DNA of 64,000 bases from Aphanomyces cochlioides (lineage: Eukaryota > Oomycota > Saprolegniomycetes > Saprolegniales > Verrucalvaceae): positions 62,001-126,000 of the forward strand of contig JAHQRK010000033.1 in NCBI GenBank assembly GCA_019828595.1, read 5' to 3'. The translations under genes and the position numbers were made by a program. The notes under the pieces were generated by a model, which did not search any database, was not told where the DNA came from, and saw only the letters and a list, made by a program, of their open reading frames with translations. This document shows positions 11,209 through 20,548 of this stretch, piece by piece. How positions within the stretch are numbered: position 1 is the stretch's first letter; each line of letters starts with the position of its first letter.

Positions 11209-11670
11209 GCAGGACTCCATAAAACTTCATCCATAACTAACAAACGTTATCATGTTCTTACAAATATTTACACTGTGTTGTTGTGGAATTGCCGTGACTT
11301 CCTGGATCAAGTTCAATCGTACCGATGAATTGGACGATAAATCCTCGAGATTAGCTAACCCCAAACTACGCACCTTATACTTAGATTCAACGTTACAGTA
11401 TTACAAGATGAAGAAGTACGTGGTTGTCAACCAACGATGACCTCGATCTACTCATCGATCGCACAGATTGTGCAATCTGAACTTGGGTATATGATTTATC
11501 TCCTGACGAAAAAAAAATATTTGTCAGTCAACAGTAGCCAATCAGAATCCTCGGCGTTAACTTATTTTTTTACTTCGAACTGGGCCTGAATCAAATTCAA
11601 AATTCATAGTATGGCTTCAAACGTTTCATGTGTGTGATTAAATCGTTTTTATTGCCAAAGCAAAACGCTC
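11209..11670. other. Helitron 3' noncoding region with one small ORF
   Basis: No recognised gene. A 62-codon ORF (11,252-11,440, plus) starts MFLQIFTLCCCGIAV, a short hydrophobic Cys-rich N-terminus, and resembles nothing I know. It may be chance. Confidence 0.35.
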
Positions 11671-11673
11671 CAC

Positions 11674-11702
11674 CCAGGGGCGTAGCCCTGGCCTCACCCT
11701 AG
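11674..11702 (+). other. Helitron 3' terminal hairpin and CTAG end
   Basis: CCAGGG / CCCTGG stem with a six-base loop, 7 bases of spacer, then CTAG abutting T at 11,703. This is the termination signal expected for Helitron rolling-circle transposition. Confidence 0.8.
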
Positions 11703-12002
11703 TATCACCTTATATATTAGTACGTAAGGGATGTGTTAGTACATATTGATAGTTGATAATATATGTGTGGTATACTGAGATGTAATACAATTGAATGATA
11801 CATATAACATTTAATGTTACTCCACACTTTTCACAATTTTAATATAAACGAATGTGATATACCGTTATTGAACATGATTGATGATTACATATATTACCAT
11901 GAGGTTAATGTACAATTTAGAACGATAGAGAATGCCATTGAATGATCTCAAACGACACTTTATGTATTATGCAGAAGATGCAGTTATGGCAACTAACATA
12001 GT
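11703..12002. other. AT-rich stretch 3' of the MULE gene, nothing recognised
   Basis: Low-complexity AT-rich sequence with no ORF of note between the Helitron 3' end and the MULE transposase stop. Confidence 0.5.
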
Positions 12003-14397
12003 TCACATTCCTTTGGATCTTTTCCTTCTCTTTGGCTTTGGGCCTGGCTTAGTCGAGGATTTTGACGGATCACAAGTCATAGGGGCCAATGACTGGGTAT
12101 TCCGTAGCAAATTTTGAGGTGGTAGCGGGGTTAAATGGCCACTGTAAATAGCCCTGAACGATGCAATGGAATATTTCTCGTCGTACAAAGTGAAAGGATC
12201 CATGCCTATTGAATTCAGACATGCCACAGCATGAATGCATGGCCTCTTTCTGTCAAACCACAAGCGGCATTGGCAAGTGTTAGCATCCAGGTCTACAAGG
12301 CGCCAAAGGTGCTAATTTGTCGTCTCAGGATCGTAATACATGGTCAAGAACGTTTTGCCAGGATTAACTACTTCAATCTAAAATACGGTAACACAATCGT
12401 ATCAGACGAGCATACTGCAACCTTTTTTGATTTCGTGTTCATGACACCGAGCACTTTTTGCTGCACAGGAGTAAGGCCGTCGTCAGGCCAAGATACACAA
12501 GCATCTCTAGTACAGTAGTGTGACATGTATTCATTCGCGTCCTACCTTCTTTTGTTGATATTCTTCAACTAGTGTAACATGTACAAAAAATGCAAGGTCA
12601 CAGCGTCAGAACTGCGAACTTCTTCACCAATCCAATTGTTCGCGGATTCGGCGAGGTTAGATGTTACATTATCGAATGTTGCACGGGGAAATGCATACGT
12701 AACCCAGTGCTCTAGCGGGATTTGCCTCAAATATTCCGCCGCATCTATGAACAAATTGTCGGATTGAGCATACAACGTCAATAGCATACATGAATTCATC
12801 GAACGAAGTCTTTCGTGTATGCGTTCAAATGTTTCGACACTGTCGGATCTGGCAAGCTTGTATATTGTTGCAACTTGGTCGTCAGGAAGTCGCAGTCCAC
12901 CCTGAGCGTTTATGTTTGCTACAATGTGACGCATACAATATCTGTGAGGTACATTAGGGCACACATTGGAGCACGCCTGAATTAGACCTAACAAAGAATT
13001 TATTAGTCACTTCGTGTACATGCTCATATGTATTGGTATATGTCATTCAACTATAATGGTAAAGTATTCAAATGTAAAATACAATACAAAACAAAACAAA
13101 CAAAACATACTAGCACATAACTGTACTCGGCAAAATGTGCCCATACAAATCAAGAAATGGCAGTACATAACAGTACACAAAAGAATATATCAATATTGAC
13201 TTGACTATATCGACATATAACATGTATTTTTTACCTTTTTGACGATCTGATATAACAACCGAGTCTGCTCCAAGAATGCCTGAGCACCTCAATACCATGT
13301 CCAGTGAATGGCGTTTTCGACAGGGACAATAGCTATACCTACGAGAGGTAAGATGTGCCTCCAAATCGCCAGAACCTAGCACAATAACGTGATTATTTGG
13401 ATCTTTTGCTGCATCAACGAGGAGTATTCCATTAGTGTTCATTAGGTCCTTGAGATGAGTTCCTACCAATGATTTGACAACAAATAATATATTTTGCACA
13501 CACCGTTAATTGCAATGACTTTTTGGCAATAAACAAAGGCGGATATACAAAACGACGGGACGAAAACACTTCTGTAGAAATGACCACAATGTGTCTCGAC
13601 ATCTGCGAGTGAGCCAGGATTAGCATCGGCAACTTGGTGCAAATAGTGTTCAAGTTTCTCGAACGAAGCGTCAACATTTCCATACATGGACCGGATCAAT
13701 TCACGTTTTGCTCTGCTTGCACTTGAAGTTGAGATGATTTGTCCATGCTCCCGCTGAAAGAGGTCGATGATGAACTGTCCCGTGAGATGTCTTGGGTCTG
13801 TGGTTCCAATATCTACTCGTTGCGTAAGTTAAATCACAATTTAGATCACACAATACTATAATGAATCGGTATGCAAATGTATTAAGCACAACATAGAAGT
13901 ATATACTCATAACATGTATAGATAACGGCAAATAACAGAAGATAACAGTAAAACACAGTTAATATCAGACGAAATGGTTTGTACACCAAACACACAGCAT
14001 AAACAGACGTCCAACGTACTGTGTCATCTGTCACCACAGGGTGACGTCTTGCTGATTTTCCTTGAAACAAAGGGTGGCTATGCATGAGATTCATGCCTGT
14101 GATCATGACCGAACCGTCCTTCTTCTTGTTCGCACGCACAAAGAACTCGCAGAGAGATGCAGTGCATATCCAACGAGCGTCAGCCGCACTTTGGTATTTT
14201 TTTGCCACGTGGAAGCCTTACTCTAGGCTGAGTTGATCAAGAGCCGACCTGACATATCTTAAGCTCCCAAAATTGTGCTTCTCCACGGAATTGATTATTT
14301 CATCGACGACAAATCCATCGATTGTCTCAACGGGCGGTGCTGTGAGCTTATGTTTGACCGCTGCCAGCAAGTAGTCTTCAGACACATAGGAAGGCAT
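12003..14397 (-). pseudogene. Mutator-like (MULE) transposase with SWIM finger, decayed
   Basis: Runs from ATG 14,397 to a stop at 12,003. An N-terminal part (PSYVSEDYLLAAVKHKL) reaches an in-frame TAA at 14,218-14,220, then GFHVAKKYQSAADARW with Cys and HSH residues, a FAR1/FLYWCH-like DNA-binding region. The MULE DDE domain follows: CQKVIAINGTHLK read across a short GT-AG intron near 13,460-13,500, then VVISDRQKG, an intron of about 245 bp (about 13,232-12,988), then LIQACSNVCPNVPHRYCMRHI and VTSNLAESANNWI. A SWIM zinc finger CQC...PCIH lies near 12,235-12,280, and the C-terminus is Lys/Arg rich. The first catalytic Asp, usually in a D-G-T-H-L motif, is Asn here. At least one more stop separates the DDE and SWIM parts near 12,320, so this copy cannot be active. 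Confidence 0.8.
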
Positions 14398-14469
14398 TGT
14401 CACCTTGAGCACAAATCAACACTGCAAACTTATCCGTATATTTTATCCGGATATACTTGTTTTAGGTAA

Positions 14470-14590
14470 TTATCCGGAATCCCTGAGAGCGGGTATTTTT
14501 TGGTCAAAGCGGGTGTCCCACACCCACTGCCGGGGAATTCCTCGCTGGATAAATGAAATGAGTCCAGATGTATCCAGCAAAATTCTTGGT
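14470..14590 (-). repeat. copy 2 of the inverted repeat pair flanking the MULE/Helitron block
   Basis: Reverse complement of 3755-3845 with a few mismatches: TCCGGAATCCCTGAGAGCGG, then CAAAGCGGGTGTCCCACACC, then a GAATTCCTC block and TATCCAGCAA. It lies just upstream of the MULE start codon (14,397), the position expected of a MULE terminal repeat. Homology fades near GGTCGA at about 14,599. Confidence 0.6.
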
Positions 14591-14642
14591 ATTGGTCGAA
14601 GCAACTTGATTGTTGCAACTGATTGGTGAAATATAAATTTTG

Positions 14643-14666
14643 CGGTCATGACCCTGGTCATGACCG
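14643..14666. repeat. perfect 11-bp palindrome
   Basis: CGGTCATGACC and its reverse complement separated by CT, in AT-rich noncoding DNA just outside the inverted repeat. Function unknown. Confidence 0.85.
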
Positions 14667-16351
14667 AGAAAATAAATATCAGAGATATATTGTGGATTCG
14701 CTAGAAATTTCCCAATTTGGATTCGTTTTTTGTATCAATCTCCAATCGTGCCAATACATTGGATGAATGAAAATTAGAACAGTACTTTCTCTCATGGGAA
14801 CTGTACTTTCTTTAAAATTTTATTCAGCCAATCAAAATTGCCCAAAATATTTATTAGCCAATGGCGTCGATTGGTGAATCGATCCGCCGGCGTGATTCGA
14901 TTGAACGGGGTCTGGAAATTCGTATCAAATCAACAATACATGTAGTTTCCAAATTGGCTGTTTCTGACTTGTCATCGGAAATCGTATCTCGGTGGAGATA
15001 TTCCATCTTTTTGACCAATGATTTCGTTCTATCTACTTTACCTTGTGTCAATTGGATAATAGTGACCGCGCTGGTGCTTTCGTCGAACGATGACCATTTG
15101 ATCGTGAGCCGATAGAACTAAGGTCAACACAATAGAGGCTACCTCCACCAAGACGTTTATATTTAATGAAAGGATACCCTTTTTGTGTTTTCAGCGACTC
15201 AAACACAGCGACTCTTCGTCAAATTACTATAGTATCGCGTGGATCACACGTTCCATGCCATGTGACAAAATCACCACTTCGTCGATTTTCGTTCCCCATG
15301 TTATGGTATCACGTTCTGCATGTATAGTCTTGAAGCATATTTTCATACCACGAGCTCAATTCCATGTTAAAAAGTTAATTATCTTATCATAAGACTTATA
15401 TATCTAGAGACATTGTTTCGTCTTTCTCGATGGATCATATCCGCATTTCCCTCACATGCTTTTTATCATCGTAGTGTAGCTGGTGTGGAAATTTCGGGAC
15501 TTCTGTGGCTCCTAGAATCACTTAATAAATCATCGTTGCTCTACAAGTTTCACGCCTGGGTCAATAATTCATGAACGTTGAGTGATTACAGGGAATGACT
15601 ATCCACTTGGCCTACAGAATTACTTCGAATACTCACGAATAGTCGCCTCGGATTGGTCAGAATACTTCGAAATTCGTCTTTTCTTTTGTCCAATTAGATG
15701 CAATGTATGAAATTTTATTCAGGAAAACATATTTTATGACAGTGTATTTAAATTCAGATCAAGTTTGCATTTATTAATGTCGAATTTCATTACAGAGCAG
15801 TATACAGAATGAAAGTGGTTCAAATATCAAAGAATTCATTGTTTTGTCAGCTTTGAGTGGATGCCAGCGATACCAAAAAATCCATAGGAAAGTATGTTTC
15901 ACCTTTGAATTGATTGTATTTTGCCTTGTCTGTTGCGCCAATATAGATGCCATACTCAAATATTGGAAAAGTATCTACCCAACCGGAATTGAACCGAGGG
16001 CGAATCAACAAATGACTGGTATGATATTTTGGGATTCAAAAATCAGTCTGAGGATACCTCCGGGCATATTGTCTGGTGAATAGGGTAAGCATGCGAAATG
16101 TGAGCTGACCTGTTCTTGTAGCACATGTTACTTTACACATGATGTGAGGGGTGAAAGATTAGCATGGGGCCATCCAATTGGATGGCAGTGCGCCCCCACC
16201 TTTTTAATATAAAATTTAAATTATATCAATAAAATAACTTGTATTCATTATGAAGAACAAAAATATTGAGCGAAAAAATATTAGACAAAATACCCCCCCC
16301 TTAACCCTGAACCCCCAAACACACAAATTCAATACAAAAAACAAGATAACT
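14667..16351. other. 1.7-kb region with no recognised gene
   Basis: Only short unconvincing ORFs on either strand. It contains the palindrome CCATCCAATTGGATGG near 16,171 and a C-rich stretch near 16,291-16,320 shortly downstream of the pogo-like transposase stop. The word CAGTGCGCCCCCACC at about 16,186 could be a terminal repeat of that transposon, but no matching end was found on the other side. Confidence 0.5.
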
Positions 16352-17512
16352 TTACTGCTGCAAAACTTTTTCAAAACTGCGGCAAATTTCATCTTCCGTG
16401 ATGCGTCCCCAGGCCAAAATGGAGCGGTTGATCAGGGCAAGTCTCTTCTTGGCGGCAGTTGGTGACTCAAGATCCTCAGTTTCATCATCTTCGATGTCGT
16501 CTTCATCAAGCCAAATGTCCCGCATGTGGCGCTTGAACGGCGCCATTATTCCAACGTCCAAGGGCTGACAGACAGACGTCGAGTTGGGTGGTAAGGCACA
16601 GACATGACACCCCATATCGTTGATTGCCTTGTAGGACGACACACTGACATGGGGCTCGAAATTGTCAAGCATCACGACTGAGGGCCCTTCGATATCTTGC
16701 TCGAGGACGTCAACAAGGTATTGTTTCCAAACGACACCATCCATCCACGCCTTCTCTTGTACTGCGTAGGAATGGCCAACAGGATACGTGGGAATCTCAT
16801 TCGTCGCGATCCTGCCGCCGGGCTTTCCTCGGATGATGAACATGAGTGGTAGTTTCTTGCCATCGCCGCGTATCGTCAACACCGCAGTCATGCGGTAGGC
16901 ATTCTTCTCACCAGCAGATATCTTGGCATCGCCACCTCGTATCGACCAAATGATACGAGGTGGCATTTCATAATAAATTCCAGTTTCATCAACATTGTAC
17001 CTGTAGCAGTCGTCGTACGTTTCATACTGTCGATGGAAGTCGGCCGCAAATTCGTCGCGAATCGACATCAGTACATCTTGCTTGAGCTTCAATTTGCCAG
17101 GCCTCTGACGAGAAAATCCATGACGATGCGAAAAACGCTGGAGTAGCCGCAGTAGAGACTTGTATCCGTTGGACTTGTCGCTCAGATATGACCGAAGCCA
17201 CTCCCGGTGGTTCTTCTTGATCCACTTGATTACGTGAGTGCATGTTAGAGCGCGCTCCTTTGCCCGCATGAGTGTCATATATTCTTTTAAGCCATTAGGG
17301 TCGGGGAGAATCTCTGCTCTTCCTACAGACTTTAGCTTCTTACGCATTTTGCTGCCCTTGAAGGCTTCTATGGCATCACTGTTGGAAGCCCAATTTCGTA
17401 TCGTGCGTCGCGGTATGTCCATCTCCTGTGCAACCGCATAGGACGACATTGTCTTCAACAACTCAAGGGCACGACGACGCTCCTCAATCGTGTGTGATGA
17501 GTACTTCTTCAT
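16352..17512 (-). CDS. pogo/Tigger-type DDE transposase, intact
   Basis: 386 aa, uninterrupted from ATG 17,512 to the stop at 16,352. The N-terminus has a Psq-like helix-turn-helix (residues about 8-45, ending IPRRTIRNWASNS). The DDE_1 domain carries the catalytic acids D175 (YNVDETG), D283 (VVMLDNFEPH) and D319 (CQPLDVGIMAPFK), the triad spacing of the pogo/Tigger branch of the Tc1/mariner superfamily, which cuts and pastes DNA at TA sites. A Glu/Asp-rich segment follows (about 336-350). It is a single exon. I could not find matching terminal inverted repeats: the side upstream of the gene is cut by LINE sequence at 17,746, only 234 bp away. The gene could be a stranded transposase or a domesticated DDE_1 gene. 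Confidence 0.85.
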   Translation of the reverse strand: MKKYSSHTIEERRRALELLKTMSSYAVAQEMDIPRRTIRNWASNSDAIEAFKGSKMRKKLKSVGRAEILPDPNGLKEYMTLMRAKERALTCTHVIKWIKKNHREWLRSYLSDKSNGYKSLLRLLQRFSHRHGFSRQRPGKLKLKQDVLMSIRDEFAADFHRQYETYDDCYRYNVDETGIYYEMPPRIIWSIRGGDAKISAGEKNAYRMTAVLTIRGDGKKLPLMFIIRGKPGGRIATNEIPTYPVGHSYAVQEKAWMDGVVWKQYLVDVLEQDIEGPSVVMLDNFEPHVSVSSYKAINDMGCHVCALPPNSTSVCQPLDVGIMAPFKRHMRDIWLDEDDIEDDETEDLESPTAAKKRLALINRSILAWGRITEDEICRSFEKVLQQ

Positions 17513-17745
17513 GGGATGATTTATGGCATTAAAATTGAGGCAACGTGTAATTTAAATTGCTCTGGCGCGAATAAAAATCCCGCCAATCGGAGAGCAAAAT
17601 TTCAATTAATTTTTTTGATTGGTTAAATTTATAGTAGTACAATATCAAAAGTTCGATAGGCCAAGTGGATGGTCGTTCCCTGTACATAAAAAAATGGAGC
17701 ACTTTTCGACACGTGCTTCCTCCCAAGAATTTAGACATAAATGCT
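17513..17745. other. short flank between transposase and LINE nest
   Basis: AT-rich, no gene. The minus-strand frame of the adjacent LINE piece stays open through it (FMSKFLGGSTCRKV), but this is read-through into unrelated DNA. Confidence 0.5.
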
Positions 17746-19708
17746 TCAACAAAGGTTTCGGGAAAGCCATAGTGACGGAGGACGCGGAGCAAGTACGCGT
17801 GGTCCACGCGATCAAAAGCTTTCTCAAAGTCAAGCAGTGCCACCATCGAGGACGGACTGTGTAGTTTGATGTGGTGCAGCATGTCATCCAGTCGTGCAAT
17901 ATTGGTTTGGATATTGCTTCGACGGATAAAGCCTTGCTGGTCCGGGTGGATGATGTGTCGAATGTGGCGCTGGAGTCGATAAGCCAGAATACTCGTCAGG
18001 ATTTTCACATCCGTGTTGAGTAGGCTAATGGGCCGATAGTTCTTGGCCTGTGACTTGGGGCCTTTCTTGTGCAGCAACACCAGCGTACTGACAAGTTGCA
18101 TGGGAGTCAAGCGAGGGTGAGAATGGAGCTGGTGTGTGAATAGCAGCTCCAATACCAACGACCACTTGTGAGGTGCAAGTTTGAGGACTTCGAATGGCAG
18201 AGCGTTGGGACCTGGCGCTGAGTTCGAACTGCTGTGTCGAATAGCATGATAGAACTCGTTGGCGCGCAAGGGAGCCGACAGCTCTTTCTGGGCTTGCTCT
18301 GGCAGTTGCTTGTGTCGAGTCAATGGGGTCAGAAATGACGACACTTCGTCTCCAGATCGCTGCACCTCGGGAGCTGCAAACAAGTCCTTGTAGTAGTCGA
18401 CCAGGACGTCAAACATGCCTTGTTGATTGGAGACAACATTTCCATTGACATCCACCAACTCTTTGAAGACTGTCTTCTTCAAGGGGGTAGGGACAGGGGA
18501 CATGAAGTGGAACTTGGACGAGCGCTCTGCTTTGTACAAGTGAAGTTGGAACGCCTGGTCTTGACGAAACTGCTTGTCTCGATCTTGCAGCTCGTGAATT
18601 TGCTTTTGAAGGTCTCGCACTCGATCCACCAGCACTGAATCTTGACGCATGTTGGGGACTTGCAAAAGCGAAGCGATCTCGACAGCTAACTTCTTCAACG
18701 GCAGACGTTGTTTCTCCAATCGTTGAGAATGGAATTCTTTGAGTTGGGAGCGGATATCATTGACCAGCATGTCGTAGGCCTTGGAGATATTGTGGAATAT
18801 TGGAGACTTGTCCAAAAATCGATCCAGACATCCATGAACAATCTCGGCCGCTCGTGGTAGACGAAGTAGCCAAGTTGGAGCTTTCCATGATCCAGAGCCA
18901 TGGCGCAATGTTTGACGCTTTGTGATGATACGACAAGCCACGTGGTCAGCCTGTGGAACGTGTGGCATGTGCGTCGCCTTCCAATGACGAAGACCCGCCA
19001 AGGTGGACGAACAAAAGATGTAGTCAAGTCGGTTGGTGAGTGTGGGACTTGTGAAGGCTCGTGCCACGGGGTTTTGACGGCGAAACAGATCCACCAGAGA
19101 CAAACTGTGCATCCATTCTTCCAGTTGAAGGGTGCCGGCCATGGTGGAGGTACTGGGTCTCAACGAATCCAAATCTTTGTTGAGAGTGCAGTTGAAATCT
19201 CCTCCAACAATGTGGAGCGCATGTGGAGGAAAGTCGCGTGGCAATTCTTCGAAGTAACTTGCTCGTTCTTGGAAGGCTGCCGGCGCATAGATATTGTGGA
19301 GAACGACTGTCAGTGGACCCAGAGTACATCGCACTTGTAGATAACGACCACGAAGCACTGAGTTGTCATGAGGGACTTGAGTGGCGTTCTTCAAAGGAGA
19401 GTGAGGATGTATCAACGTAGCCAGACCTCCAGTGGCTGGCGACGTGGATACTTCAGGGTAAATAGGCTCTTCAAAGAACAAAGAGCCTTCGTGGTTTGTG
19501 ATGCGTTGCCAATGGAACGCAACACGGTCGTGGAGACTTGGCGTGCGGAAACGGGTTTCTTGGATAAAGGAAACGTCGTGAACACTTGATAGTTTGTCGA
19601 GGATGTACCGATGACTGTTGGAGAAGCCATTGGTGTTGAGGGAGATGATTTGTGGGTCCCAGTCCACGAGTTCAGTTGGGACATCGGAGAAGTTGTTGTC
19701 ACTCATCA
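17746..19708 (-). pseudogene. LINE ORF2 fragment (codons 1-653)
   Basis: Minus-strand ORF2 of the resident LINE from its ATG (19,706) to FPETFV, then abrupt loss of homology at 17,746. It includes the whole APE endonuclease (LNTNG 23-27, catalytic E50 in FIQETRF, GGDFN 168-172, QADH 252-255) and part of the reverse transcriptase through LLDFEKAFD (D626). It lacks the FADD motif, thumb and zinc finger. A 3'-truncated LINE is not expected from target-primed integration, so a deletion or rearrangement removed the rest. It is open throughout. Confidence 0.9.
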
Positions 19709-20399
19709 GAAAAAGAACCTGAACATGATGGAGACGATCATGATGAAGACCCTGGAACAAATGCGGAAGGCGAGGCCGACTCAACTGAGGCACCTGGAGA
19801 TCGTCAAGATGAACAACCACAGCCAACAGCTCCTTCTCATGGCTCTGATGTCGATATGTCTGGTGACAGCGATCCCCCTAACAACAATGGACAAGACAAA
19901 CAACAAGAAGATGTGGAAATGTCTACCAACGAATCGCCCGCTCTTGCTCCACCAAGTGAGCAGCCCAAGAACTCGCTGGACCTTCAATTGGTAACGGGCT
20001 ACCGGTCTGGACCAGCTCCAAAACGTACTTTGCCTTCGTCCCCACGTTTGGATCCCCTGCCGACATCCAACCGTTTTCATATCCTCGAAGAAGACGACGT
20101 GGAACTCTCGTTTGAAGACTTTGCAGTGCCTCGAATTGTATTGGAAGATTCAAGTGCGCCACGCCCGAAAAAGACCAAAGGCAAAGCGAAGAAACAACGA
20201 CTTAACAAGTCTGCTGCAGCCCACCTCGAATTGGCGAAGAAGATCATTCGAGACAAGAAAGTCGAAGGCAGTATCACCGAATGTCAACGCATTTTGCGAG
20301 ATGATCCTCAGCTCGTTGCACATGCTATGTACGCACAAGATGAAGACCTCAGTTTGTTTCAGTCACTTGTTGCAACCAAGACTATTGAGCGCAAGATGG
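19709..20399 (+). pseudogene. LINE ORF1 fragment (about codons 630-860), plus strand
   Basis: Begins at EKEPEHDG directly against the inverted ORF2 start of the previous piece (shared bases TCA at the junction) and ends at IERKM where the 3' end of full-length copy 1 is inserted. The same plus-strand LINE appears to resume at 34,015 in ORF2 codon 288. If so, copy 1's arrival removed about 1.4 kb of its target (ORF1 codons 861-1012, spacer, ORF2 codons 1-287). Confidence 0.8.
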
Positions 20400-20545
20400 T
20401 TAAATGAGTTGTATTAACCTTATTTTTGAGCAAAGGCCCTAATGACTTACTATTTTGCCTCGTACTGTATAAATAGAACTTGGAAAACAGAATATGGCAA
20501 AGTGGTCATTGAACAGGAGATGAAGTGAGTGAGCCGTTAGCTCAC
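20400..20545 (-). other. LINE 3' UTR, 146 bp, no poly(A)
   Basis: From the ORF2 stop to the CTCATTTAA terminus. It contains the stem-loop at the stop codon, an AT-rich TATAAATAG word and AAGGTTAATAC just before the end. The same 146 bp closes the copies ending at 26,697, 35,991, 40,621, 43,197, 48,359 and 56,715, always without an A-tail. Confidence 0.9.
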
Positions 20546-20548
20546 TCA
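20526..20548 (-). other. stem-loop spanning the ORF2 stop codon
   Basis: Nine-base perfect arms TGAGTGAGC and GCTCACTCA around a five-base loop; the first TGA is the ORF2 stop. The same structure is found at 36,117-36,139, 48,485-48,507 and 40,473-40,495. The copies ending at 26,697 and 56,715 have one shortened arm. It may be the element RNA feature recognised by its reverse transcriptase, as in stringent-type LINEs; that role is inference. Confidence 0.75.

Larger units (their letters stand above)
4911..11702 (+). mobile_element. Helitron (rolling-circle transposon), 6.8 kb, inactive
   Basis: The 3' end is clear: a 6-bp-stem hairpin (CCAGGG 11,674-11,679, CCCTGG 11,686-11,691), then 7 bases, then CTAG at 11,699-11,702 and a T next to it. 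This is the canonical Helitron end (hairpin, CTRR, insertion between A and T). The best 5' end is A|TCTATTAATTAAGGC at 4911, giving the expected A-T host dinucleotide, but this is chosen by eye. It contains the RepHel gene (6568-11,208), an upstream repeat-containing ORF and a 36-bp minisatellite near the 5' end. It lies inside the block bounded by the inverted repeats at 3755 and 14,470, between the zinc-finger ORF and the MULE transposase. Confidence 0.75.

Noticed and set aside
15183..16083. Small ORFs of 60-80 codons in the 14.7-16.3 kb gap
   Set aside because: No recognisable motif, low-complexity AT-rich context and expected by chance.
16171..16200. CAGTGCGCCCCCACC as the terminal repeat of the pogo-type element
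   Set aside because: No reverse-complement partner was found between 17,513 and 17,745, so it is not supported.
17529..17745. C-terminal extension of the 17,746-19,706 ORF2 frame
   Set aside because: Homology to the LINE ends exactly at 17,746; the remaining residues are read-through into unrelated flank.
20430..20480. TATAAATAG in the LINE 3' UTR as a promoter
   Set aside because: It is an AT-rich word present in every 3' end, with no associated downstream gene.
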